Assembly (NCBI GenBank): GCA_020722005.1 | Contig: DYLP01000001.1 | Coordinates: 62,001-126,000, forward strand | DNA length: 64,000 nt | Source of the DNA: Melioribacter roseus | GTDB taxonomy: Bacteria; Bacteroidota; Ignavibacteria; Ignavibacteriales; Melioribacteraceae | Reading direction: 5' to 3' | Shown here: one piece after another, positions 1 through 8,752 of the stretch | How the letters are laid out: each line of letters opens with the position of its first letter | How positions within the stretch are numbered: position 1 is the stretch's first letter | Notes under the pieces: model-generated | Seen by the model: only the letters and a program-made list of their open reading frames with translations | What the model was told of the DNA's origin: nothing | Databases searched by the model: none | Position numbers and translations under genes: made by a program

Positions 1-695
<695 letters not shown>

Positions 696-772
696 TTATA
701 AAAAGGTAGGTAAACCACAAACTATTTCATTCCCCTTACCAGTACTATCACGAATAAAACGCAATAAGGAAA

Positions 773-1117
773 TTATTTTTCAGAAAAACTTTTTACAGCT
801 TCCTCAACTGATTGATAGTGCTCGAAAATAGTAATCAATTTGGTAATTACCAGTAAACTTTCGATTTTATCGGTAGCGTTAGCAAGTTTAAAATTACCAC
901 CGCCGTTTTTCATCGTAGTATATCCACTGATAAGCATACCGAGACCCGAACTGTTCATAAATTTACAACCGGAGAGGTCGACAACTATATTTTTTTTGCC
1001 TTCGTCAAGGAGTTTGTGCAGTAAATCGCTGAATTCCTGGGCTTCCGGTCCGCCCATTACGTTCCCTTTTAACTCGATTACTACTGCTCCGTATTTTTCA
1101 TAAGTGTTAATTTTCAT
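773..1117 (-). CDS. STAS-domain anti-sigma factor antagonist
   Basis: A 114-residue single STAS domain of the SpoIIAA/RsbV type. Proteins of this family bind an RsbW-like kinase when unphosphorylated and so free its target. The phosphoacceptor segment is visible as NSSGLG at residues 55-60, with Ser57 in the usual position, preceded by VVDLSG. The gene has a good GGAG ribosome site and an ATG start. It is divergent from the ECF sigma gene at 1273 and lies upstream of purA on the minus strand. It is a separate paralogue of the STAS gene at 5028-5387. Whether both are substrates of the kinase at 5384-5818 is inference. Confidence 0.93.
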   Translation of the reverse strand: MKINTYEKYGAVVIELKGNVMGGPEAQEFSDLLHKLLDEGKKNIVVDLSGCKFMNSSGLGMLISGYTTMKNGGGNFKLANATDKIESLLVITKLITIFEHYQSVEEAVKSFSEK

Positions 1118-1240
1118 GAGTTCTCCTTAAATTTATCGTTTCTATTCTTACTCGATTTGCAGATTATTTATTATTAATAATTATATTAGTAGCTAAATTA
1201 TCGAATACTATTGTAAAAATAAAGAAATATTTCCTCAAGA

Positions 1241-1265
1241 GAAACATTAATTTTTTTACAACGTC
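1241..1265 (+). promoter_or_regulatory. Candidate ECF-type promoter (GAAAC-N16-CGTC)
   Basis: GAAAC at 1241-1245 and CGTC at 1262-1265 are separated by exactly 16 bases, the spacing typical of promoters read by extracytoplasmic-function sigma factors. It lies immediately before the ECF sigma gene, as expected for autoregulation. The -10 ends only seven bases before the annotated ATG, so the transcript would be leaderless or nearly so. The match is by eye; no start-site data exist here. Confidence 0.5.
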
Positions 1266-1272
1266 TAAAACT

Positions 1273-1860
1273 ATGACTTTGCTTAATAATAATGAAGAAA
1301 AGATTGACAAACTGCACGATGAAGACTTTGAGCTGATTGAAAAGTTTATTAACGGAGACGAATCGGTATTTAAAGTTCTTGTTTTAAAACATAAAGACAA
1401 AGTAAGAAATCTTGTCTTTCTTACTCTGGGCGACAATGAGTTTGTTGACGATATTTCACAGGATGTTTTTATAAACGTTTATAATAAACTGAAAGAGTTC
1501 CGGTTTGAATCTAAATTTACTACCTGGATTTATAGAATAACCGTAAACAAATGTCGCGATTATTTGAGGAAGAAAAGAGTGCGCAGCATTTTTTCACCGC
1601 TTGAGGATACCGATCGCCAGTACGGTGTTAAATCTTTTTCTGAAAATATCGATTTACAGAAAATTGTCAGAAAGGCGATTGATAGATTACCTGAAAATCT
1701 AAAAGTGCCTCTCATTTTAAGAGATATAGAAGGATTCACTTATAAGGAAATTGCTGAACAGCTTAATACTGAAGTCGGTACAATTAAATCGAGAATATTC
1801 AGAGCTCGCGAGGCATTGAAGGTTATTCTCGAACCATATTACAAAGAAATGAATAGATAA
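1273..1860 (+). CDS. ECF-type RNA polymerase sigma-70 family factor
   Basis: 195 residues, the size of a minimal ECF sigma factor. Sigma region 2 occupies about residues 28-95 and includes DDISQDVFINVYNKL and the WIYRITVNKCRDYLRKK core-binding segment. Region 4 spans about residues 135-190, with LPENLKVPLILRDIEGF and a helix-turn-helix around YKEIAEQLNTEVGTIKSR. Region 1.1 and a full region 3 are absent, as usual for ECF factors. No zinc-type (HxxxCxxC) anti-sigma gene follows. The next gene, overlapping by one base (TAATG), is a single-pass membrane protein that could fill that role. An ECF-like promoter lies directly upstream. No clear ribosome site is seen before the ATG. Confidence 0.94.
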   Translation: MTLLNNNEEKIDKLHDEDFELIEKFINGDESVFKVLVLKHKDKVRNLVFLTLGDNEFVDDISQDVFINVYNKLKEFRFESKFTTWIYRITVNKCRDYLRKKRVRSIFSPLEDTDRQYGVKSFSENIDLQKIVRKAIDRLPENLKVPLILRDIEGFTYKEIAEQLNTEVGTIKSRIFRAREALKVILEPYYKEMNR

Positions 1861-2978
1861 TGAACAAAAATCAGAAAGAAAATATCAAAAGATTCCTGCC
1901 AATTCTACCAATCATTTTGCTGACAATCATATTAATGCTGGTGTTCAAATTCAATAAAGAAAATATTGAAGAATTTATTGAAGAAAGGCAAAATGATATT
2001 ATTTCCTTCTATACAGGTAATCTCAAACCTCTTTTTTACAAAACCGAGATAAGCAACGAAGACGTCTTTAACTTTGCCCTCTACAAATACCTGCCCATCG
2101 ACAAAGTTAATAACAAAATTGTAATGGTGTTGGACGACCCTGCAAAGCGTGATGTGGTCTACGAAATAAAAACATTACCAGCCGAAGTTAAACAAAACAA
2201 TTATAAATTGTTTATAGATTATCTAAAATTGAACAAAAACCAGAAGCAGAAAGTCGACTCGCTGTTAGATTACTATAAAAAACAAATTTATTATTCGATA
2301 CTTACGGGCGATAATCAAACACTGGCATTCAATCCCAGACTATCTGAACTTCAAAAAGCATTACTCGCCGACTTGATTAAATTTGCTACAAAGATTGATA
2401 AAAACAAAATTGATATACTCTTTGCAAGCAATCACATACCGAAAGAGCGAGAACTGACAGATTTCGTAGACAATATCCATAAAGTTAGTGATAACAGGTT
2501 CCTGTTTGTCACTCCTGATACGGTCTTTTTTGCACGGGGAGAAATTGATACTCAGGCATTTGACAAAGAATTTATGCATACCGGCATAAAAGGAGTGCCT
2601 GCTGCAGGCAATATCAAATTCGAACTTTTGAAAGAACATTCCAAAATCAACTTCAGTTTTGATTCCAATAAATTTAAGGTATATATTCCATATACGAAAA
2701 ATTACTTCGAGAATGCAAAAGATTTCAGAATCGAAATGGAAAATTTGAATGAAGAGTTACAACGAATTCAAATAGAACTTCCCAGATTACTCGAGGCAAA
2801 AGTTTCGGTAGAGAAAAAATTTAAGTACGACCAGCATAGCATCGACCCTTCAGAAATAATTAAAGCCACGTTAAAAGCAATACAGGTTAAAGATGAGGTC
2901 GACTGGGAAGAGTTCGGAAGGAAAATCGACTCGATTGCTCGCAGTTATGCCGACTCGGTTTCTAAACAGAAAAAGTGA
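1860..2978 (+). CDS. Single-pass membrane protein of unknown function, coupled to the ECF sigma gene
   Basis: I do not recognise a family. The 372-residue protein has a short positively charged N-terminus, one hydrophobic segment at about residues 12-30, and a large region that would lie outside the cytoplasmic membrane. The last ~100 residues are charged and helical, with a likely coiled coil at about 285-330 (EMENLNEELQRIQIELP). The start codon overlaps the sigma factor stop by one base, so the two are translationally coupled, and the phosphatase gene follows within five bases. Position suggests a membrane regulator of the sigma factor, but no anti-sigma domain is visible, so that role is inference only. 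Confidence 0.8.
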   Translation: MNKNQKENIKRFLPILPIILLTIILMLVFKFNKENIEEFIEERQNDIISFYTGNLKPLFYKTEISNEDVFNFALYKYLPIDKVNNKIVMVLDDPAKRDVVYEIKTLPAEVKQNNYKLFIDYLKLNKNQKQKVDSLLDYYKKQIYYSILTGDNQTLAFNPRLSELQKALLADLIKFATKIDKNKIDILFASNHIPKERELTDFVDNIHKVSDNRFLFVTPDTVFFARGEIDTQAFDKEFMHTGIKGVPAAGNIKFELLKEHSKINFSFDSNKFKVYIPYTKNYFENAKDFRIEMENLNEELQRIQIELPRLLEAKVSVEKKFKYDQHSIDPSEIIKATLKAIQVKDEVDWEEFGRKIDSIARSYADSVSKQKK

Positions 2979-2982
2979 ATCC

Positions 2983-5004
2983 ATGGAGCTTAAAAATATT
3001 ATAAAATTAGCGCGAAGCCGCAGTCTCGAAAATGCAGTTTTTGTCTCGGTTCTTCTTCTAATTTATAATTTTATTTTCCCAATTCATTCCAATCCATTTA
3101 TTTTATTAATTAATGAAGCCCTTGTGTTCTTCATGATATTCTTCATCTATAATTATATTTCGCCCTATACTGAATTAAGAAAAGATACTCCGCTTTCGTT
3201 AGTATTGAATGCAGGCATACTCGGTGCAATTGTTTTTTTTATTATTTCACTTGCTAATTCCGCTTTCGGTGATGGCAATTCAATTCAGTCAAACACAGGT
3301 GCCGTAAATACTCTTTTTATTACGGTTTCAAACTACATTTTTATAATCGTTCTTACGTACATCTTTTCAACATTCCGTACACTCTATTACTTGCGGCAAA
3401 AGAAGGATCAATCGCTCTATTTCAATACGATGCTATTCTTTTTTGTTGTGACTTTTTTTTCAGAGTTTGCAAATTCGAATTCGTCATTAGACTTTATACA
3501 CGATGCATTCTATATTGTTACCATAGTGCTAATCTCTTTGAATTCACTAAAAGTATCGTGGATTGCATTTCTTACAAAAAAACAGAAATTGTATCTCCTC
3601 CTGATATCAATCATACTTTCAATATTATTTGGTTTTAATTTTGGTCTTTTGAACGAAAGCAGTGTAATTAAAATGATTCTCTTTAAGCTGTCGGTAGGAC
3701 TTTATTCTGTGTTTAGTTTGGTGATGATATATGGCATGATTTATTTTGGTGTTATTTTTTTCACTACATTATTCCATCTTCCGACAGCTGAAGCATTTGA
3801 TCGTCGTTCTGAAGAAATTTCCTCGCTGATGGATCTTACGAAATTGATTACTCAGGTTTTTGATTTTAAAGAACTGGCGGATTCTATAATTAATTTTACT
3901 ACAAAGATTTGCAATTCAAATGCTGCATGGCTTGTAACGATTGGCGAAGAGGGAATTGAAGTAAATGCGGTTAACAATATCGGTTATGTTGAAGCACGGC
4001 GGGCAGCAGAATTGTTCCTGAAGGATTCCGTAAACGGCGTTTATTCGATTACCAACGCCCATGAAATTGACGATCAATTTAACTTCCGTACAGTAGCCGT
4101 AGCCCCATTGAATGTACACAGTAAATTGAGCGGCTATTTATTTACAGCACGATACGGCGAAGTCGACTTCGACAAAGATGAAAAGAATACTCTTCAAACG
4201 TACGCAGATTATGCTTCGGTAGCTCTCGAAAATGCTAAACTTATAGCCGAATCGATCGAAAAAGAACGCCTTGAAAAGGAACTCGATGTTGCCAGAGACG
4301 TACAACGCAAAATTTTGCCCGTCATGTTTCCCGTCTCTGATAAGTATGAACTAACCGCTCTCTTTATTCCTGCATTCGAAGTGGGCGGGGATTATTATGA
4401 TTTCTTTGAACTTTCCGACAACAGACTCGGTTTTATTGTAGCCGATGTATCGGGTAAAGGAATTTCTGCAGCATTTATAATGGCAGAATTGAAGGGGATT
4501 TTCGAGTCGCTTGCTAAAATTATAAATTCACCGACCCAGCTCCTGATTAAAGCAAATGAAATTCTTAAAGATAGCCTGGATAAAAAAAATTTTGTAACTG
4601 CAGTCTACGGGATACTCGATTATCAAAAAGGTGTAGTTAAAATCGCAAGGGCAGGTCACACTCCCATTATTTATTGTAGCGGTGGAAAAACATCGAGACT
4701 CCTACCGAAAGGTATTGGACTGGGACTAGATTACTCCGATAAATTTGATAATTCTCTCGAAGAGTTACAAATTAATTTGAAACAAGGCGACCTTTTTGTA
4801 ATTTATTCTGATGGAATTCCAGAAGCTAAAAATTCAAGGAACGAAGACTTCGGTTATGACCGTTTTGAAAGGATAATTTCCTCGAATTGTAGTAAAAATC
4901 TCGAAGGAATTACAAACGAGATTGTAAAAGAGATCACTTTATTTTCGAAAGACAATACTCAACACGATGATATCACTCTTGTTATCGTTCGATGGAGTAA
5001 ATAA
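2983..5004 (+). CDS. Membrane-anchored GAF-SpoIIE (PP2C-type) serine phosphatase
   Basis: An RsbU/SpoIIE-like phosphatase expected to dephosphorylate STAS antagonists. With the start at ATG 2983 it has 673 residues. The open frame extends 30 codons upstream, but that part overlaps the previous gene and looks like its read-through in another frame. Residues ~20-265 contain about seven hydrophobic segments. A GAF-like domain follows (~285-430), then a short linker helix beginning the catalytic unit (DVARDVQRKILP), and the PP2C-like domain. Metal-binding motifs are present: GGDYYDFF (~468), DVSGKG (~487), YSDGIPEA (~608) and DDITLV (~663). The stop is followed after 23 bases by the STAS gene. 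The membrane part suggests sensing of an envelope or membrane cue. Confidence 0.93.
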   Translation: MELKNIIKLARSRSLENAVFVSVLLLIYNFIFPIHSNPFILLINEALVFFMIFFIYNYISPYTELRKDTPLSLVLNAGILGAIVFFIISLANSAFGDGNSIQSNTGAVNTLFITVSNYIFIIVLTYIFSTFRTLYYLRQKKDQSLYFNTMLFFFVVTFFSEFANSNSSLDFIHDAFYIVTIVLISLNSLKVSWIAFLTKKQKLYLLLISIILSILFGFNFGLLNESSVIKMILFKLSVGLYSVFSLVMIYGMIYFGVIFFTTLFHLPTAEAFDRRSEEISSLMDLTKLITQVFDFKELADSIINFTTKICNSNAAWLVTIGEEGIEVNAVNNIGYVEARRAAELFLKDSVNGVYSITNAHEIDDQFNFRTVAVAPLNVHSKLSGYLFTARYGEVDFDKDEKNTLQTYADYASVALENAKLIAESIEKERLEKELDVARDVQRKILPVMFPVSDKYELTALFIPAFEVGGDYYDFFELSDNRLGFIVADVSGKGISAAFIMAELKGIFESLAKIINSPTQLLIKANEILKDSLDKKNFVTAVYGILDYQKGVVKIARAGHTPIIYCSGGKTSRLLPKGIGLGLDYSDKFDNSLEELQINLKQGDLFVIYSDGIPEAKNSRNEDFGYDRFERIISSNCSKNLEGITNEIVKEITLFSKDNTQHDDITLVIVRWSK

Positions 5005-5027
5005 ATTATTAAAACGGAGAATTATAA

Positions 5028-5387
5028 ATGGCAGATTTTAACGTCGGCTTGAGGGATGCCGGTTCCGTTAGCATCGTAGAATTAAAAGGTTATCTGGATG
5101 CTCATACAGCTCCAGAACTTGAAAATGTGTTTAACAAATTGATACAGGAAAATAAATACAAAGTAGTAGTCAATTTTGATCAACTAAATTATATAAGTAG
5201 CGCAGGACTCGGTGTGTTTATGGCTTATGTGGAAACGATGAGAGAAAACAACGGCGATATTAAATTTGCCAATCTTAAAGAAAACGTATATAATATTTTC
5301 GACCTGCTCGGGTTTCCCCTCCTTTACGAATTCTACCAAGACGAAAACGAAGCTATTAATAAGTTTAACGAGCTGAGTAAATCTTGA
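5028..5387 (+). CDS. STAS-domain anti-sigma factor antagonist in the partner-switching operon
   Basis: 119-residue STAS protein of the RsbV/SpoIIAA kind. The phosphoacceptor region reads YISSAGLG (residues 55-62), so Ser58 is the likely phosphorylation site, reversed by the flanking SpoIIE phosphatases. A GGAG ribosome site precedes the ATG. The 3' end overlaps the kinase gene by four bases (TTGA), so antagonist and kinase are made together, which is standard for interacting partner-switching proteins. Confidence 0.95.
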   Translation: MADFNVGLRDAGSVSIVELKGYLDAHTAPELENVFNKLIQENKYKVVVNFDQLNYISSAGLGVFMAYVETMRENNGDIKFANLKENVYNIFDLLGFPLLYEFYQDENEAINKFNELSKS

Positions 5388-5818
5388 AAAAAAACAGATT
5401 GCAAAAACAACTTAAAGTATACAGCAGCACAGAAAATCTGGCTAAAGTCAGAAAATTTGTGAAAGAGAGTGCTTTTGAGTGTGGCTTCGGCGAAGACGAA
5501 GTAGAACAAATTACTCTGGCTGTTGACGAAGCTTGTACTAATATAATTAAGCATGCGTATCGGTACTCGCCCGAAGGCGTGATCGATATCAAGATTATTT
5601 TTATCGACGATAAGTTTACAGTTACGATTACAGACGAAGGCAACGGCTTCGATCCGAATCTAATCCCGATACCCGACATTCAGGAATTTTATAAACAAAA
5701 AAAGGTCGGAGGGCTCGGGATCTATTTGATGAAAAAACTAATGGATGAGGTAATCTATTCTGTTGAAGACAATCGCAAAAACAGAGTAACTTTAGTCAAA
5801 TATCTTAAGAACTCTTGA
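5384..5818 (+). CDS. RsbW-like anti-sigma serine kinase (HATPase_c)
   Basis: 144-residue GHKL ATPase of the RsbW/SpoIIAB type: it phosphorylates STAS antagonists and sequesters a target when the antagonist is phosphorylated. The ATP-binding elements are in order: N-box DEACTNIIKHAY (residues 48-59, Asn53), G1 box DEGNGFD (84-90) and G2 box GGLG (109-112). The start is TTG, inside the four-base overlap with the STAS stop codon; no ATG fits. The stop overlaps the next phosphatase start (TGATG). The true target is not shown by the sequence; the ECF sigma factor upstream is a candidate, but ECF factors are not the usual clients of this kinase type. Confidence 0.93.
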   Translation: MKKNRLQKQLKVYSSTENLAKVRKFVKESAFECGFGEDEVEQITLAVDEACTNIIKHAYRYSPEGVIDIKIIFIDDKFTVTITDEGNGFDPNLIPIPDIQEFYKQKKVGGLGIYLMKKLMDEVIYSVEDNRKNRVTLVKYLKNS

Positions 5819-7485
5819 TGGATAGAACCGATAATATTGGTTTGTTGAGAAATCTATCGGCTCTCGTCGATTTCAGTAACCTTATCAACTCCAGCCTCGA
5901 TATCAATTTCATACTCAACAATATACTGTTAACTTGTATGGGTAAATTCCATACAACCCGTGCAATGGTCGTGTTGTTTGACAGGGAAGGGATGCCGTAT
6001 ATTAATCTGACGAAAGGATTTATCAATGCTCCGGAAATTCCAGAAAAGTTAAATTCGAACGACGAGACACTTGATAATTTTATGCAAAATTGTCAGTTCG
6101 CAATTCGTAAGGAGATTAACTCTGCTACCGGCACAATCGGTTTGATCTTCCTCGGTAAGAAATTGAGTGGGGAAGGGTACAATAAAACGGACATCGAATT
6201 TCTGGGTACAATAATCAATATCGGAGCTACGGCAATCGAGAATTCCCTGACTGTAGAAGAACTAAAAAGAGTCAACAGGGAACTGGATTCGAAAGTTAAT
6301 CAATTAAGTTCGCTTTTCGACTTAAGTAAAGAATTCAGCGGCTTATTAAAAATTGAAACAATTGGTAAGCTGCTGGCATTTTCACTAATTGGTCAGATGA
6401 CTGTCTCGGAATTTGCCATTGTAATTTGTAGTGGCAAAAAATATCAAATACTCGAAACGAAATTCGACAAAAATAAAATTACTGCATTTTTGAATAATTG
6501 TGATGCTAAGAAAATTAATAATGTTATAGTCGGTCGCCAGTTTAAAGACGAATTAACACTGTTGAACGAATTGGGTGTTGAATTGATAGTACCGATGCAA
6601 ATAAAAGGTGAAACCAAAGGACTCATTATGTTGGGCGAGAGGAAAAATCGCAAAAAATATGAACAAACGGATATTGAATTTATTTCTTCGCTGGGTAGCA
6701 TTGCCATAATATCGATTGAAAATGTATTGCTATTCGAAACTGCGCTTGAAAAACAAAGAATGGAAAAAGATTTAGAAACTGCCCGAACAATACAAAAAAA
6801 TTTACTTCCTAAATACATTCCGAAATTCGATACAATTGAAATTGCCGCATTTAACGAATCTGCAAAAATTGTCGGTGGAGATTATTACGATATCATTCAG
6901 CTCGACAATGAAAATCTATTGATTGCCATAGCAGATGTATCGGGTAAAGGAGTGCCTGCATCTTTACTGATGGCTAATCTTCAGGCATTTATTAAAACAA
7001 TCTGTAAAATGAAATTACCACTCGACAGAGCGACTAATTTAATAAATGACTTGATTGCTGAAAATACGACCATGGGGGATTACGTTACTTTTTTTTGGTC
7101 GGTATTGAATATGAAATCAAAAGAATTAACTTATGTCAATGCAGGTCATAATCCGCCGTTTCTAATTAGAGAAGGCAAAATCAATAAATTAAAAAAGGGA
7201 GGGATGATTATTGGCTTTTTGCCAACCACAATTCCTTATGAATCTGAAACAATCAAACTTCAAAAGGGGGATTTTCTTATCTTATATACAGACGGAATTA
7301 CCGAAGCAATGGACAGGAATAACAATGAATATACGGATGAAAAATTTGAAAATCTCGTAGCCCAGTTAAAAGAAGAATCGCCCTATGATGCCATGAGAAT
7401 TATTAAAGAAAGCGTAGATAACCATACTAAAGATGCAGAGCAGAGCGACGATTTAACTTATATAGTTGCCAAAGTAATAAAATAA
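5818..7485 (+). CDS. Cytosolic GAF-GAF-SpoIIE (PP2C-type) serine phosphatase
   Basis: 555 residues from the ATG at 5818; an in-frame TTG one codon earlier is also possible. There is no membrane segment, unlike the first phosphatase. Two GAF-like regions (~15-155 and ~165-310) precede a helical linker (EKDLETARTIQKNLLP) and the SpoIIE domain. Metal-site motifs are GGDYYDII (~353), DVSGKGVPA (~373), YTDGITEAMD (~491) and DDLTYIV (~544). The start overlaps the kinase stop. The operon thus carries a membrane-bound and a soluble phosphatase acting on the same switch, probably integrating envelope and cytoplasmic signals (inference). The inverted-repeat element at 7491 follows at once and may end the transcript. 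Confidence 0.93.
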   Translation: MDRTDNIGLLRNLSALVDFSNLINSSLDINFILNNILLTCMGKFHTTRAMVVLFDREGMPYINLTKGFINAPEIPEKLNSNDETLDNFMQNCQFAIRKEINSATGTIGLIFLGKKLSGEGYNKTDIEFLGTIINIGATAIENSLTVEELKRVNRELDSKVNQLSSLFDLSKEFSGLLKIETIGKLLAFSLIGQMTVSEFAIVICSGKKYQILETKFDKNKITAFLNNCDAKKINNVIVGRQFKDELTLLNELGVELIVPMQIKGETKGLIMLGERKNRKKYEQTDIEFISSLGSIAIISIENVLLFETALEKQRMEKDLETARTIQKNLLPKYIPKFDTIEIAAFNESAKIVGGDYYDIIQLDNENLLIAIADVSGKGVPASLLMANLQAFIKTICKMKLPLDRATNLINDLIAENTTMGDYVTFFWSVLNMKSKELTYVNAGHNPPFLIREGKINKLKKGGMIIGFLPTTIPYESETIKLQKGDFLILYTDGITEAMDRNNNEYTDEKFENLVAQLKEESPYDAMRIIKESVDNHTKDAEQSDDLTYIVAKVIK

Positions 7486-7490
7486 AAACA

Positions 7491-7585
7491 GGGTGACTAA
7501 AAAAGTTACTATTCAACAATGAATTAGTAAATAATTAGTGAAATTCGTGGCTTATATTTTAAAAAACATTATTTTTTAGTCACCC
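7491..7585. repeat. Inverted-repeat element, copy A (MITE-like and/or bidirectional terminator)
   Basis: A 95-base element with perfect 14-base terminal inverted repeats (GGGTGACTAAAAAA at the left, its complement at the right). It is related along its length to the element at 15716-15801. Both sit between convergent genes. T-rich tracts lie just outside each end, so transcripts from either side could form the 14-bp stem and stop; the ~67-base loop is long for a terminator. No target-site duplication is visible and there is no coding capacity. Confidence 0.75.
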
Positions 7586-7593
7586 TTTTTATT

Positions 7594-8733
7594 TCAGAAT
7601 TCAACTTTTTTATTTGTCCTGTCTGCTATTTCCACCACAAAAGCGCTTGCTATAAAAATAGAGGAGTATGTTCCAGTAATCATGCCTATTAGCAACGCAA
7701 AAGCAAACCCTCTTAAAACTTCACCACCAAATATTAAAAGAACTATTATCGATAATAAAGTTGTAAATACTGTAATAAGTGTACGACTTAAAGTTTTATT
7801 TATAGCTGTGTTGATATTTTCTATCAGAGAGATTGATTTGTGAATTTTGATTTGTTCTCTTACTCTGTCGAAAACAATTACTGTGTCGTTAATTGAATAT
7901 CCAACCAGCGTAAGAAATGCAGCGACGACACTGACAGATATTTCCAGATTTAATCCCGGTACCAGTCCATATAAAGCAGCAAAAAGACCCAGTGTTATTA
8001 ACACGTCGTGAAATAGAGCAATAATTGCACCGAGTGCAAATACGAATTTAAAGCGGAAACCGAGATAAATAAGGATTACAACCAGTGACAGCAGCACCGC
8101 AATAACAGCGTCGGTTTTTAATTCCTGCCCGACTTTTGGGCCAACCTTATCCTCTTTTAAAACATTGAACGGATTGTCCACAAAATATTCAGAAAAATTT
8201 TCTTTGATCCAGTCGGCGATACCGAGCCTGACTATGATTTGCGTATTATCAGGTTCTAACGAAACTTTGGCTGTTTGGAAACCGGCTTCGAAAAGTTTGT
8301 CATAGACCAGATTGGCAATTTGAGCATTGGGGAAATCATATGTCAATGCAGTCAAGGATGAGTCGATTAGCTTGACTTCTTCGCCCGGTGCTACTTTTTT
8401 AATAACGGATTCAATTTTATTTTTAACTTTAGGTATTATTTCCGGTGGCAATTCTTGCATTTCAGTTCTCAATAGTATTCCTAAAGAACCTCCAAAAGTC
8501 TTAACTTCAACATTACCCAAGCCGACATTTTCTACTGCTTTTCTCACTTCTGCAATGTCTATCGGTTTGCTGAATTCCAATGCTACTTCTGTACCACCTT
8601 TGAAGTCAATACCAAATTGTAAACCTCTAACGAGAATACTGATTAATCCTAATAATAATAAGACGGAAGAAAGGATGTAAAAAGTTGTCCGTTTTGACAT
8701 GAAGTTAATATTTAAATTCTCGAATAGTCGCAT
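7594..8733 (-). CDS. secF: Protein translocase subunit SecF
   Basis: 379-residue inner-membrane partner of SecD that uses proton motive force to help Sec-dependent export. The N-terminal membrane helix (~15-35) is followed by the conserved FGIDFKGGTEV motif (residues ~41-51), a periplasmic domain to about residue 200, and five more membrane helices containing the family VGYSINDTVIVFDRVRE segment. It lies 19 bases downstream of secD on the same strand, with an AGG ribosome site before the ATG. The length matches Bacteroidetes-type separate SecF. Confidence 0.97.
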   Translation of the reverse strand: MRLFENLNINFMSKRTTFYILSSVLLLLGLISILVRGLQFGIDFKGGTEVALEFSKPIDIAEVRKAVENVGLGNVEVKTFGGSLGILLRTEMQELPPEIIPKVKNKIESVIKKVAPGEEVKLIDSSLTALTYDFPNAQIANLVYDKLFEAGFQTAKVSLEPDNTQIIVRLGIADWIKENFSEYFVDNPFNVLKEDKVGPKVGQELKTDAVIAVLLSLVVILIYLGFRFKFVFALGAIIALFHDVLITLGLFAALYGLVPGLNLEISVSVVAAFLTLVGYSINDTVIVFDRVREQIKIHKSISLIENINTAINKTLSRTLITVFTTLLSIIVLLIFGGEVLRGFAFALLIGMITGTYSSIFIASAFVVEIADRTNKKVEF

Positions 8734-8752
8734 CTATTTGACCTCTCCTCAA

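Noticed and set aside
2893-2982. 30-codon N-terminal extension of the first SpoIIE phosphatase
   Set aside because: It overlaps the previous gene's coding end and has no ribosome site; ATG 2983 directly after the upstream stop gives a normal membrane-protein N-terminus.
5365-5679. 104-codon minus-strand open frame antisense to the RsbW-like kinase
   Set aside because: The sense strand encodes a complete GHKL ATPase with overlapping start and stop; the antisense frame has no support.
7491-7585. Target-site duplication around repeat copy A
   Set aside because: The bases just outside the two ends (AAACA and TTTTT) do not match, so recent transposition cannot be shown.
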